64,000 nucleotides of DNA from an uncultured Paracoccaceae bacterium (GTDB lineage Bacteria; Pseudomonadota; Alphaproteobacteria; Rhodobacterales; Rhodobacteraceae), in assembly GCA_951812305.1 (NCBI GenBank), contig CATOSB010000002.1:930001-994000 (forward strand), written 5' to 3'. The position numbers and the translations under genes are program-made. Of the stretch, positions 17,807 to 26,666 are shown piece by piece. Every line of letters begins with the position of its first letter. Within the stretch, counting starts at the first letter, position 1. The notes beneath the pieces were generated by a model that saw only the letters and a list, made by a program, of their open reading frames with translations, made no database searches and had not been told where the DNA came from.

Positions 17807-17857
17807 CCGACTGACGGGGGCCAACCCCCCGAGACCCCCGGAGTATTGGAAACAGGG
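17807..17857 (+). repeat. Roseobacter-type intergenic hairpin repeat R2
   Basis: CCGACTGACGGGGG, a CCAA loop, CCCCCCGAGA and CCCCCGGAGTATTGGAAACAGGG repeat the block order of R1. It lies just past IS66 copy 1, at the 3' side of the DUF1992 gene. Confidence 0.65.
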
Positions 17858-17918
17858 CGATGGGAGCGGGGTGATTGCATTTGAATGGCGGCTCTGGCCG
17901 GATAGCCCCTGTCGACAC

Positions 17919-18239
17919 TCAAGATGTTTTGTAAAATTTCCGCCGCGCTTCCTCTTCGATCGCCAACAGAAGCTCCAGATCGGCCAGCTTCTTCATCTCT
18001 GTCTTCCGGTTGGATTCACCAGATGCGCCCTGCAGGACCCTTCGCTGCGCCTCGATCTCTTTCTTCAACTCAATTTCACGCGGCAATACCCCAGCCTCAG
18101 CCATGATCCCCATACCGGCGGATACGACATCACCGCCCTCGCGTGGTTTCAGCGGTTTACCCGCCCCTTTCAGATCATCCAGCTGCCCTTCGGCCTGTGC
18201 CTTTTTGATCTGTTGCTCTGCAAGTTCCCGCCACTTCAT
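17919..18239 (-). CDS. DUF1992 (DnaJ-C28-like) domain protein
   Basis: 106 residues, almost all helical. It starts WRELAEQQIKKAQAEGQLDDLKGAGKPL, the conserved N-terminal block of DUF1992 proteins (the region shared with DNAJC28). A heptad-like charged helix follows in the second half. No J domain is present. The function is unknown; small stand-alone DUF1992 proteins are common in proteobacteria. Confidence 0.85.
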   Translation of the reverse strand: MKWRELAEQQIKKAQAEGQLDDLKGAGKPLKPREGGDVVSAGMGIMAEAGVLPREIELKKEIEAQRRVLQGASGESNRKTEMKKLADLELLLAIEEEARRKFYKTS

Positions 18240-18339
18240 CGTAGGCCCCCATCCGAACGCCGACTTTCCCGTCTACTTGCCAATATGGCGCGCCCGGCGC
18301 AGAATTTCACCCATTGAACTTACATAAGGACAATTTGAA

Positions 18340-19086
18340 ATGACCCATTGGCCCGACAGTGAAATGTTCTGGTTTCCCAATGAAGGAGGTGAAATTCGCC
18401 GCAAGGTGTTCGTAAAGGGTGAAGGCAAACCAGTCCTGATCCTTCAGGAATTGCCCGGTTTCGGCGAACAAGCGGTTAAGTTTGCCGAACAGGTGATTGA
18501 CGAGGGCTTTCGTGTTTATTTCCCGCATCTTCTTGGCAAGCTTGGGAAAGAGGACAATACTCAGGCCGTTCTGAACATCGTGCGCAACTATTGCATATTG
18601 CGCGAGTTTCAGTTCTTCGCCAGCGGCCGGCAAAGCCGTATTGCAGACTGGATGCGGGACCTCTGCGCAGAGATTTCAGACCGTGAAAGCGGCGCGAAGA
18701 TCGGCGTTCTTGGCATGTGCATGACCGGCAGTTTCGCGATTCCGCTAATTGCTGAGCCTTCTGTTGCCGGTGCAGTGGCCAGTCAGCCGTCGCTGCCTTT
18801 CAAACCGGTGCAGGGACTACATATGTCACCGGGCGATGTTTCGCTCGCACGCGACGCAATGAAAACCAAGGGGCCGGCTATCGCCATGCGGTATCGCAAG
18901 GACACAATTTGCCAGCCGCGCCACGTTTCTGACCTTTACGACGCCTTCAAACCGCATCTGGAAACCGAAGAATACGAGGAACTTCCCGGGCGCACGGGCA
19001 AGCGCCCCGCCCATGCCCTGATGACCGTCGACCAACACCCCGAGGCTTATGCCCGCGTGATCGACTATTTTCGCGCCAGGTTGTGA
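18340..19086 (+). CDS. Dienelactone hydrolase-family protein
   Basis: 248-residue alpha/beta hydrolase. The nucleophile is Cys in GVLGMCMTGSFA (about 132), the acid likely lies in the MRYRKDTICQPRHV region, and the His is in TVDQHPEAY near 233. The Cys nucleophile is the mark of the dienelactone hydrolase family rather than ordinary Ser esterases. LQELPGFGEQA near 36 supplies the oxyanion-side Glu. It stands alone, 100 bp from the divergent DUF1992 gene. The substrate is unknown. Confidence 0.88.
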   Translation: MTHWPDSEMFWFPNEGGEIRRKVFVKGEGKPVLILQELPGFGEQAVKFAEQVIDEGFRVYFPHLLGKLGKEDNTQAVLNIVRNYCILREFQFFASGRQSRIADWMRDLCAEISDRESGAKIGVLGMCMTGSFAIPLIAEPSVAGAVASQPSLPFKPVQGLHMSPGDVSLARDAMKTKGPAIAMRYRKDTICQPRHVSDLYDAFKPHLETEEYEELPGRTGKRPAHALMTVDQHPEAYARVIDYFRARL

Positions 19087-19123
19087 ATGATGCGTGGCTG
19101 GCCCGGTCTTTGTGTCTTGATCC

Positions 19124-19492
19124 TCAGGCGGGCGGTACCATGCACATTCCGGTCACCGGGCTGTAGGTCTGGCCTACCGCACAAGTGCAGGAACTGGCGT
19201 GTCCCGCCGGATTGATATCGCGCGTACAGATGCCTTCGGGCATGATCGCGCATTGCTGGGTTGCCACCGGAACGCCGGGCATGTTTGCCAGAAAAACACT
19301 GTCGATCAGGCACATCCCGACAGAGGGCGAGTAGGTATAGCCGCCCTCGCATCCGCAGATCGACGCATGGCCGCAGGAATTGATATCCATCGTGCAGATA
19401 CCGCTTGGTGCAATGACGGCATTGACGTCATGCGCCAGCACAGGCGTGGCCGCGAATGCAATGACAGCGGCGAGTTTTAAAATCTTCATCAT
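19124..19492 (-). CDS. Small secreted Cys-rich protein with an internal repeat
   Basis: 122 residues with a signal peptide (MMKILKLAAVIAFAATPVLA, cleavage before HDV). The mature part is two copies of one unit of about 38 residues, each reading P-x-G-I-C-T-x-D-I-N-x-x-G-H-A-S-x-C-x-C then G-x-T-Y-S-P-x-x-G-M-C. Each unit holds four or more Cys, suggesting disulfides or metal binding in the periplasm. The two units differ at many positions, so the duplication is old. I do not recognise a named family. The start was set at the ATG pair just before the signal peptide (19492; the second is 19489). Confidence 0.8.
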   Translation of the reverse strand: MMKILKLAAVIAFAATPVLAHDVNAVIAPSGICTMDINSCGHASICGCEGGYTYSPSVGMCLIDSVFLANMPGVPVATQQCAIMPEGICTRDINPAGHASSCTCAVGQTYSPVTGMCMVPPA

Positions 19493-19897
19493 GGAAATTG
19501 TCCGCACGGTTTCACTTTGACCGCTGTCAGTATACCCCGCACTTGGGTTCAGTAAATGCATACATGTTGAAACAGCGGGACTCGGCGCACTGCGGCGGTT
19601 TCGGCCTTCTTGGAAGTCGTAGGTGTCGGTTGGAAGCGCGCATTCACAGATCAAGAGACAAGACGCGCGATTGCCTGCCCGTGGGATGGCGATGCGACCT
19701 TGCAGTTTGCCCGTTTATCCAAGCCAAGTCCGTAGAAGCCCAATAGCCTGCACCCAGCCTCACCAAATCGCCAGCCCGTGGGGACGGGCAGGCGATGGCG
19801 CGGCGCCTGCGGCTTGATTCCGCGCGAGGGGCGCGAACCGGCAATTTCCGCGTCTGATCAAATGCATTCCCGAGTTCGACGGAACTCAGGCGCGGCA
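19493..19897. other. 405-bp gap holding dispersed repeat copy A
   Basis: Between two minus-strand genes. About half is repeat copy A (19651-19837). The rest, including the presumed promoter of the Cys-rich protein gene, shows no coding sequence. Confidence 0.6.
19651..19837 (+). repeat. Dispersed self-complementary repeat, copy A
   Basis: About 187 bp. The left block GCGCGATTGCCTGCCCGT pairs with the right block ACGGGCAGGCGATGGCGC; the right block also forms a local hairpin CCCGT-GGGG-ACGGG. The outer ends CAAGAGACAAGACGCG and CTTGATTCCGCGCGA are shared with copy C. Further copies are at 26328, 32077 and 34044, with a degenerate remnant at 24143. Confidence 0.8.
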
Positions 19898-20650
19898 CTA
19901 CATTTCGCGCGCAGGCGGGCCAACATCGCCTTCCCAGAACGCTTTCTCATCAAGGCGAAACACCACCACCTTGTCACCCGCGCGGTAAAGGTTCGACAAC
20001 TCGCCCCGGTCGCGCATCAGGCTTTGGCCAACCTGCCCATCCTCCTCGCGCCAAGTCAGTCGTGCCTGTCGGTGATCGTTCACTTTGACATTCGTGTCCA
20101 CGATCCCGGTCACTTCGGCCATCCGCTTTTCGCCAAACCGGCGCGCGCGGATCGCGTCATTCGTCTGATTGCCAAACCGCCATAGCGTGTAAAGCCCCGC
20201 AATCCCGAACAAGAGACCGACCCAGCGCAGCACATTGCCCGCGCGCCGGTACTGTCCGATTTCATGCTCGAACGTGTCCGGGTCGCCCCTGACATAGCGC
20301 ACGGTTACGTCGTCGCCGATTTCGTTTTCGTAATAGAACCCGCCACCGACGGACCGTTCATGCTCTTGCCCACCGGCCTCCGACGTCTTGAACCGGAACG
20401 TTGCGTAATAGGTGATCGACTCGTCCCCATCACTATCCACCGACACCGAAAACCGCTTGTCCATGACAACGGCTTGCGTAAACCGCCCGTCGCGATCCAG
20501 CCGGTCAGCAACGAAAAGCTGGGTGGTGGCGATCAGCGTCACGACAACAAGGACGACACCAAAGATCAGCGACGCCCAGCCACCCATGCGCAGAAACAGG
20601 TTGAACCACGGGCGCGGTGCGTGACGGTCATGTTTGCGGTGATATTCCAT
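19898..20650 (-). CDS. DUF3592-type membrane protein
   Basis: 250 residues. Membrane helices lie near 22-46 and 140-160. Between them is an extracytoplasmic beta-rich domain with YYATFRFKTSEAG, VTVRYVRGDP and EHEIG, typical of DUF3592 proteins. A second copy of the beta module follows the second helix (VTGIVDTNVKVNDHRQARLTWREEDG). It is a lone gene, divergent from valS. The function is unknown; the assignment is by pattern, not search. Confidence 0.78.
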   Translation of the reverse strand: MEYHRKHDRHAPRPWFNLFLRMGGWASLIFGVVLVVVTLIATTQLFVADRLDRDGRFTQAVVMDKRFSVSVDSDGDESITYYATFRFKTSEAGGQEHERSVGGGFYYENEIGDDVTVRYVRGDPDTFEHEIGQYRRAGNVLRWVGLLFGIAGLYTLWRFGNQTNDAIRARRFGEKRMAEVTGIVDTNVKVNDHRQARLTWREEDGQVGQSLMRDRGELSNLYRAGDKVVVFRLDEKAFWEGDVGPPAREM

Positions 20651-20764
20651 ACCGCATTCTTTTCATGACCGGCCCGGTTCGCGCAAGGCGCTGCCGCGCC
20701 AAATCGCACCTTCCCCTTGGCGCGCGCCTTCGCTATTCACCCCACGACCAGAGGGACCGAATTG

Positions 20765-23700
20765 ATGGCGATGGAAAAGACCTTCAATGCCGCCGAGGCA
20801 GAGCCGCGGATTACCGCGAAATGGCTAGAGGCCAAGGCGTTTGCGGCAGGCAAGCATGTCGACAATGACGAAACGCGTGCCTTCTGCGTAATGATCCCGC
20901 CGCCCAACGTTACCGGGGCTCTTCACGTCGGCCACGCCTTCAACAACACGCTGCAGGATATCCTGACCCGCTGGCACCGGATGCGCGGGTTCGACACGCT
21001 TTGGCAGCCGGGGCAGGACCATGCGGGTATCGCAACGCAGTTGCAGGTGGAAAAGAAGCTGAAGGCCGAGTCGAACATGCGTCGCACCGACCTGACGCGC
21101 GAAGAGTTCCTCGGCAAGGTCTGGGACTGGAAAACCGAATACGCCCACACCATCATCGACCAGCTGAAACGCCTGGGCTGTTCTTGCGACTGGGACCGCA
21201 ACGCCTTCACCATGGCCGGTGCTCCGGGCGACCGGCGCGTGGGCCACGAAAATTCGGCGAATTTTCATGACGCGGTGATCAAGGTCTTCGTCGAACTCTA
21301 TAACCAAGGCAAAATCTACCGTGGCAAGCGGCTGGTCAACTGGGACCCGCATTTTGAAACCGCGATCAGTGACCTGGAGGTCGAGAATATCGAGACCCCC
21401 GGCCATATGTGGCACTTCAAATACCCGCTCGCCGGTGGCGCGAGTTATACCTATGTCGAGAAGGACGAGGATGGGAATGTCACGCTAGAGGAAACCCGCG
21501 ACTATATCTCTATCGCGACCACCCGCCCCGAAACCATGCTGGGCGATGGCGCGGTTGCGGTCCATCCCTCCGACGAACGCTATGCCGCCATTGTGGGTCA
21601 ATTGTGCGAAATCCCGGTCGGTCCGAAAGAGCACCGCCGCCTGATCCCGATCATCACCGACGAATATCCCGACCCTGATTTCGGATCCGGCGCGGTCAAG
21701 ATCACCGGTGCGCATGATTTCAACGACTATGCCGTCGCCAATCGCGGCGATATCCCGAAATACCGCCTGATGGACACCCGCGGCGTGATGCGTGCGGACG
21801 GTGCGCCCTACGCCGAGGCCGCCGCCATCGCACTGTCCGTCGCGCGCGGTGAACGCACCCTGACCGAGGCCGAGACCGACGCGATAAACCTCGTCCCCGA
21901 CGATCTGCGCGGGCTGGACCGGTTTGAAGCGCGGGAAAGGGTGGTGGAGCAGATCACGGGTGAGGGTCTGGCGGTGATGACCACCGCCGGCGACCCGCGC
22001 CTTGGCAAAACCAAAGCCTCCCCCCCATCCCCCATCCCACAGGAGGGGGGAGTCGCGGACGGCGACGCTGGCGCCTCCCCCTCCCTTGGGAGGGGGACCG
22101 AGGGGGAGGTTGTCGCGGCACCCGTCCCGCTGGTCGAATCCAAACCCATCATGCAGCCCTTCGGCGACCGCTCAAAGGTTGTGATCGAACCGATGCTGAC
22201 CGACCAGTGGTTTGTCGATGCCGAGAAAATCGTCGGCCCCGCACTGGATGCGGTGAAGGACGGCACGGTCAAGATCATGCCGGAAGCGGGTGAAAAGACC
22301 TATTACCACTGGCTGGAAAATATCGAGCCATGGTGTATTTCCCGCCAGCTTTGGTGGGGGCACCAGATCCCGGTTTGGTATGGGCCGAAAGATTGGGTGC
22401 CACCGAAATCCGAATTGGATGAATACGTCGCCTGGCGAAACAACGATGAATTGACAGTTTACGAGACTGTCCCATTTTGTGCGCCAACGTTTGAAGAAGC
22501 AAAAGCGAAAGCAAAGACCTACTATGATAGCCTTGAAAACCGCGGTTGGGATATCGACGTTGATACTCAATTCGAGGAGTCGACCAGCCTAGATGATGTT
22601 TTTCACAGCGAACCCGGTCAACCTCACTTCTACCGCGACCCCGACGTCCTCGACACGTGGTTCTCCTCCGGCCTCTGGCCCATCGGCACGCTCGGCTGGC
22701 CCGAGGACACGCGCGAGCTGAACACTTATCACCCCACCTCCGTCCTGATCACCGGCTTTGACATCCTGTTCTTCTGGGTCGCGCGGATGATGATGATGCA
22801 ACTGGCCGTGAAGGGCGAAATCCCGTTCCACACCGTTTACCTGCATCAGCTTGTCCGCGACGAGAAGGGCAAGAAGATGTCCAAGACCACGGGCAACGTG
22901 ATCGACCCGCTGGACATCGTCGATGAATACGGCGCCGACGCGCTGCGGTTCACCAATACGGCCATGGCGTCCATCGGTGGCGTGCTGAAACTCAGCAAAG
23001 ACCGCATTACCGGATATCGCAATTTCACCACCAAACTGTGGAACGCCGTGCGGTTTGCCGAGATGAACGGCGTTTATGTTCAGGAGGTTCCGTCCGGCGT
23101 CACCAACCCGACCCAAACCGCCAACCGCTGGATCATGGGCGAAACCGCGCGGGTGCGCGAGATGGTCGATCAGGCGCTGAAGGACTATCGATTTAACGAC
23201 GCGGCACACGCGCTTTATGCCTACACTTGGGGGCGGGTTTGCGACTGGTACGTGGAATTTTCCAAACCGCTTTTGAACAGCGAAGACGCCGATGTCGTGG
23301 CGGAAACCCGCGCCACGATGCGCTGGGTTCTGGATCAATGCATGGTCCTTCTGCACCCGATCATGCCTTTTATCACAGAGGAACTCTGGGCCGTAACCGC
23401 CAAGCGCGACACTATGCTGGTCCACACGGAATGGCCGACATATGGCGATGAACTGGCCGATCCGGCGGCAGAGGCCGAAATGAGCTTTGTCATTGACCTG
23501 ATCGAAGGCATCCGGTCCGCCCGCGCGCAGGTTGGCGTCAAGGCGGGCGATTTCGTTCCCCTGTTGGCAGTCAACATGACCGATGCCGCCAGCGCCGCAT
23601 GGGACAACAACGCCGCGCTCATTCAGAAAATGGCCCGTATCGATGGCCTCGAAAACGTTGCCGATTTCCCCAAAGGCTGTATCACCATCGCGGTCACTGG

Positions 23701-23944
23701 CGCGACTTTTGGCATCCCACTGGCCGACCTGATCGACGTCGCCGCCGAAACCGCGCGCCTTGAAAAGTCGCTCGGCAAATTATCCAAGGAACTTGGTGGG
23801 TTGCGCGGGCGCCTGAACAACCCGAAGTTCACGCAAAGCGCGCCGGAAGAAGTTATCGCGGAAACCACGGCCAACCTTTCCGCCCGCGAGGAGGAGGAAA
23901 CCAAGCTCAACGACGCCCTCGCCCGCCTGCGCGAAATCGGCTGA
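20765..23944 (+). CDS. valS: Valyl-tRNA synthetase, with an in-frame palindromic insertion
   Basis: 1059 residues, longer than the usual 950-1000. It charges tRNA-Val. HIGH motif HVGH is near 54-57 and KMSKT near 702; the editing domain [10 protein letters not shown] lies near 255. The C-terminal coiled coil ([14 protein letters not shown]) is present. The start at 20765 (MAMEKTFN) was chosen over an upstream frame without homology. Residues of about 418-449 come from a C/G-rich inverted repeat (22018-22110) that keeps the frame. Bases 22430-22610, between GHQIPVWYG and DVLDTWFSS, are poorer in GC and richer in Lys/Glu codons than their surroundings. Both lie in variable loops, so the enzyme should work. 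Confidence 0.96.
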   Translation: MAMEKTFNAAEAEPRITAKWLEAKAFAAGKHVDNDETRAFCVMIPPPNVTGALHVGHAFNNTLQDILTRWHRMRGFDTLWQPGQDHAGIATQLQVEKKLKAESNMRRTDLTREEFLGKVWDWKTEYAHTIIDQLKRLGCSCDWDRNAFTMAGAPGDRRVGHENSANFHDAVIKVFVELYNQGKIYRGKRLVNWDPHFETAISDLEVENIETPGHMWHFKYPLAGGASYTYVEKDEDGNVTLEETRDYISIATTRPETMLGDGAVAVHPSDERYAAIVGQLCEIPVGPKEHRRLIPIITDEYPDPDFGSGAVKITGAHDFNDYAVANRGDIPKYRLMDTRGVMRADGAPYAEAAAIALSVARGERTLTEAETDAINLVPDDLRGLDRFEARERVVEQITGEGLAVMTTAGDPRLGKTKASPPSPIPQEGGVADGDAGASPSLGRGTEGEVVAAPVPLVESKPIMQPFGDRSKVVIEPMLTDQWFVDAEKIVGPALDAVKDGTVKIMPEAGEKTYYHWLENIEPWCISRQLWWGHQIPVWYGPKDWVPPKSELDEYVAWRNNDELTVYETVPFCAPTFEEAKAKAKTYYDSLENRGWDIDVDTQFEESTSLDDVFHSEPGQPHFYRDPDVLDTWFSSGLWPIGTLGWPEDTRELNTYHPTSVLITGFDILFFWVARMMMMQLAVKGEIPFHTVYLHQLVRDEKGKKMSKTTGNVIDPLDIVDEYGADALRFTNTAMASIGGVLKLSKDRITGYRNFTTKLWNAVRFAEMNGVYVQEVPSGVTNPTQTANRWIMGETARVREMVDQALKDYRFNDAAHALYAYTWGRVCDWYVEFSKPLLNSEDADVVAETRATMRWVLDQCMVLLHPIMPFITEELWAVTAKRDTMLVHTEWPTYGDELADPAAEAEMSFVIDLIEGIRSARAQVGVKAGDFVPLLAVNMTDAASAAWDNNAALIQKMARIDGLENVADFPKGCITIAVTGATFGIPLADLIDVAAETARLEKSLGKLSKELGGLRGRLNNPKFTQSAPEEVIAETTANLSAREEEETKLNDALARLREIG
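22018..22110 (+). repeat. Palindromic element inserted in frame in valS
   Basis: Two adjacent G/C hairpins: runs of C and G around 22020-22050, and a perfect 9-bp stem CCCCCTCCC-TT-GGGAGGGGG at 22077-22096 followed by a related arm GAGGGGGAGG. It encodes a Pro/Gly/Ser-rich stretch unlike any ValRS core sequence. Similar CTCCCTTGGGAG repeats are normally intergenic in alphaproteobacteria. Confidence 0.75.
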
Positions 23945-24330
23945 AACCTGCATCTCATGGTCTTTCCTTCGCTTGGTTCGGGAATGGTTTGGACGTAACG
24001 GATTCGGCTGGGTTTGGCCGGAAGCAGACTATCAAAAACATTAACGCGAAGACGCGCACCGATGGGCCGTGGCGCGGCGAACAAAGGTTTGTTTTTGCCA
24101 CTTAATCTCGCGAAATCCGTACTAGTTTGAAACGTAGCAAAGCCCTCAAGAAATCGCCGGGCCAGGGGACGGCCCGTCGATGCGCGGCGGCCCGAGGGGC
24201 CTTGATTCCGCGCACAGTGGCAAATCTTATTGTCAGATACGACGCCGCACACGACTTAAACTGAATTGCCCAAATCCGACGGGGAGCCAGCCCCTCAGTC
24301 AGTCGTATCAGCCAAAGACCAGTTAGCCAG
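23945..24330. other. 386-bp convergent gap with remnants of two repeat types
   Basis: Between valS and a minus-strand small gene. It holds a degenerate dispersed-repeat remnant (24143-24215) and, near 24270-24310, a reverse, weakened form of the GAGTATTT-type hairpin (GGGGAGCCAGCCCC). No coding sequence or clear terminator was seen. Confidence 0.55.
24143..24215 (+). repeat. Dispersed repeat, degenerate copy E
   Basis: AAATCGCCGGGCCAGGGGACGGCCCGTCGATGCGCGG-type right end, followed by CTTGATTCCGCGC, matches the right half of copies A and C with many changes. The left half is not recognisable. Confidence 0.5.
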
Positions 24331-24525
24331 CTATCTCAACAAAAACCGTTCCGTCAAAAGCGCGCTTCCCACCGCCACCGGATAGCCCAGCAACGACCAG
24401 ATCGCATAAAGCGCGACGAAACAAAGCACGCCGGCGGTCACCAGAAACGGCGTGGTATAATCTTCGACATATCCGGTCCCGGCATGTCGCTTTCCGCTTT
24501 CGCGCTCACGGTCATCTCGCTGCAT
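24331..24525 (-). CDS. Small membrane protein of unknown function
   Basis: 64 residues: a charged N-terminus (MQRDDRERESGKRH) followed by a hydrophobic region of about 35 residues (TPFLVTAGVLCFVALYAIWSLLGYPVAVGSALL), enough for one long or two short membrane helices, and a basic end. It is in the same direction as the aminotransferase that ends 31 bp upstream, so they may form an operon. No family recognised. Confidence 0.6.
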   Translation of the reverse strand: MQRDDRERESGKRHAGTGYVEDYTTPFLVTAGVLCFVALYAIWSLLGYPVAVGSALLTERFLLR

Positions 24526-24556
24526 GTGACACCTATCGCAACTTGATCTCAGAGTA

Positions 24557-25702
24557 TCATCGAATGTGTAAAGGCCAAGTCAATTTCCTTCGCGCCCCCG
24601 CGCGCGCGGATTTCAGCGCCTCGGGCAGCGCTTCCGCGAATATATCAAGATCGCCATCCCGGCCCGCTGAAATGCGAATGCAACGGTCCTGTGGCGCCAC
24701 GAACGGCATCCGCACGAACACGCCGCGTTCCACAAGCGCGTTCAGCACCGCACGGGCAAAATCCCCGTCCCGCCCGCAATCAATGGCCACGAAATTCGTT
24801 GCCGTCGGCAGGGCCAACAACCCGTTTTTAGCCGCGATTTCCCCAATCCTGTCAATCGCATGGCGAACTTGCGCCACCACATCCGCAAGGTACTTCGCAT
24901 CATCCAACGCCGCCAGCGCCCCGGCCTGGCTTACCCGGCTCATCCCGAAATGATTGCGCACCTTGTTGAAGGCAGTGATCAAGTCAGGATGCCCGATACC
25001 ATAACCGACCCGCGCGCCCGCCATCCCGTAGGCCTTTGAAAACGTTCGGAACCGGATCACTCGGCGGTCATTGGCATCGATCTGCGGCAGATCTTGTGGG
25101 GGCATGAACTGGCTATAGGCTTCATCCAGCACCAGCACCGTGCCATCCGGCACGTTCTGCACCATCTCCTCGACCACATTGCGCTTGTGCCACGACCCCA
25201 TCGGATTGTCGGGATTGGCAAAATAAATCAGTTTCGCGTCCACCTCACGGGCCTTTGCCAGCAGCGCTTGGGGGTCCTCGTGATCGTCGCGATACGGCAC
25301 CATGTCCAATGCACCGCCAAACCCGACAACATGGTAGTTGAATGTCGGGTAAGCGCCTTGCGACGTCACGATCCGGTCATCCGCACCTGTCACCATCCGT
25401 GCCAGATACCCGAGCAGCCCGTCGATCCCCTCGCCCACAATGACGTTCTCAACCGCCACACCCTCATGGCGCGCCAGCGCATGGCGCAGGTCGTGGTTTT
25501 CGGGATCGCCGTACATCCAGGTTTCACTGGCGGCTTCCGCCATTGCGGCGATGACCTTGGGCGAGGGTCCAAACACGCTTTCATTTGCGCCCAACCGCGT
25601 TCTGAATGCGCGACCCATCGCGCGCTCTTGCGTTTCGGGGCCGACAAAAGGCACCGTTGCGGGTAGGCTTTCGACGAGCGGGGTGTATCTTGGACCAGTC
25701 AT
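24557..25702 (-). CDS. Fold-type I PLP aminotransferase, HisC-like
   Basis: 381 residues. The PLP lysine lies in RFRTFSKAYGMAGARVGYG, the histidinol-phosphate aminotransferase-type signature. NPDNPMG (the PLP-ring Asn-containing loop), DEAYSQF and the C-terminal RISAG arginine are also present. HisC-like enzymes move an amino group between histidinol phosphate or aromatic amino acids and 2-oxoglutarate. With no his genes near, it may be a broad aromatic or other paralogue instead of the histidine-pathway enzyme. Confidence 0.88.
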   Translation of the reverse strand: MTGPRYTPLVESLPATVPFVGPETQERAMGRAFRTRLGANESVFGPSPKVIAAMAEAASETWMYGDPENHDLRHALARHEGVAVENVIVGEGIDGLLGYLARMVTGADDRIVTSQGAYPTFNYHVVGFGGALDMVPYRDDHEDPQALLAKAREVDAKLIYFANPDNPMGSWHKRNVVEEMVQNVPDGTVLVLDEAYSQFMPPQDLPQIDANDRRVIRFRTFSKAYGMAGARVGYGIGHPDLITAFNKVRNHFGMSRVSQAGALAALDDAKYLADVVAQVRHAIDRIGEIAAKNGLLALPTATNFVAIDCGRDGDFARAVLNALVERGVFVRMPFVAPQDRCIRISAGRDGDLDIFAEALPEALKSARAGARRKLTWPLHIR

Positions 25703-25756
25703 GGCGCCACATGACCCCAGAATTGTGGGCGCTGCAAGATTGACAGGGGGTGTGTC

Positions 25757-26017
25757 ATGGTCCGACGGGTGATTTTGGGCTTACTGGCTTTGTTGTTGGT
25801 CGCCGGTCTGGCCCATTCCTTTGTCGGGCCACCCATTCATCTTGGGTATCAGGGTGAATCGCCGGTGGGTGTGCACAGGCTTGGAACTGTTTTGTACGAC
25901 ACGGATCCTGTTGGAAATCTCGTCATCCTCAAGCGACTGGGCGGGCCGCTTTTCACATTGCAACTGCTTACAAATGGCGCGCCCTGGCTGACCAAATGCG
26001 GCTCTGGCATTTGTTGA
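25757..26017 (+). CDS. Small exported or membrane-anchored protein
   Basis: 86 residues with an N-terminal hydrophobic segment (VILGLLALLLVAGLAHS). The stretch SPVGVHRLGTV...VGNLVILKRLGG faintly recalls the SxPxGLYR start of S26/TraF-type signal peptidases, but the catalytic Lys region and the rest of that domain are absent. Two Cys lie in the last seven residues (CGSGIC). A GGGGG site precedes the ATG. Either a small secreted protein or a decayed S26 fragment; I cannot tell which. Confidence 0.5.
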   Translation: MVRRVILGLLALLLVAGLAHSFVGPPIHLGYQGESPVGVHRLGTVLYDTDPVGNLVILKRLGGPLFTLQLLTNGAPWLTKCGSGIC

Positions 26018-26079
26018 TATGCCTTGAAATCAACCGCATACGCACCCATATGCGAATCGTTCGCAACTAAGGAGCGCCC

Positions 26080-26244
26080 ATGACCGGCCTGTCCCGCCGC
26101 AGCTTTATTGTTCTGACCGCTGCCGCGGCCTCGGCGCGCGCGCTGCCAAAAGTGGCGCAATCCCCACCAGCAAAGCGTATTTTGACAGTGGTCTATGATA
26201 AGTCGCTGGGCATGATGCGCGCGATTGATCGGGTGGTTCGTTAG
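26080..26244 (+). CDS. Short protein with twin-arginine signal (54 residues)
   Basis: The ATG at 26080 has an excellent AAGGAG ribosome site 6 bases before it. The protein begins MTGLSRRSFIVLTAAAASARA, a twin-arginine (S-R-R-x-F-I) signal with an A-R-A cleavage site. About 33 mature residues follow, ending KRILTVVYDKSLGMMRAIDRVVR. The strong start signal and the export motif argue that it is real despite its size. Function unknown. Confidence 0.65.
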   Translation: MTGLSRRSFIVLTAAAASARALPKVAQSPPAKRILTVVYDKSLGMMRAIDRVVR

Positions 26245-26666
26245 GGGGGTGGATTCCAGTTGAACCGGATCGGCGAATGTTGGGCCGGAGTGGACTTTTA
26301 GGTAGCCGGGTTTCCAACTTCCCGGGAGGCCATCGCTTGCCCGCGGGATGGCGATGCGACCACTCAGGATCGCGCTTTATGCCAGCCAAGTACGTGCGAA
26401 ATCGAAGGATAGCACCCAGCCTCACCAAATCGCCAGCCCCCTCTCGTGCATTGCATCACCATGCAATGCACTGCCGGCAACACATTGCCTTTGCAATGTG
26501 TGAGAGGCGGGGCGGGCAGGCCCCTCTCGGCAGGTTTTGCAAGCAAAATCGCCTGCCGGGCAATGGATGGCCGGGCGCTGCGCGCTTTTAACCCGGCTGG
26601 GGTGGTATGTCTGAGCGGCTTCATTGACGCAACGCAAACGCAGTCCCCGGCTTTCCAAATGATCCA
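26245..26666. other. 422-bp gap holding dispersed repeat copy B
   Basis: Convergent gap between the Tat-signal protein and the aminotransferase remnant. Most of it is repeat copy B, including extra nested hairpins. Open frames seen here follow the repeat and are not considered genes. Confidence 0.6.
26328..26590 (+). repeat. Dispersed repeat, copy B (expanded with extra hairpins)
   Basis: It starts GGCCATCGCTTGCCCGCGGG and ends TGGCCGGGCGCTGCGCGC like copy D. About 130 bp of additional sequence replaces the GTGGGGACGGG turn. The insert holds two strong inverted repeats: GTGCATTGCAT-CACC-ATGCAATGCAC (26446-26471) and CACATTGC-CTTT-GCAATGTG (about 26482-26501). Confidence 0.75.
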
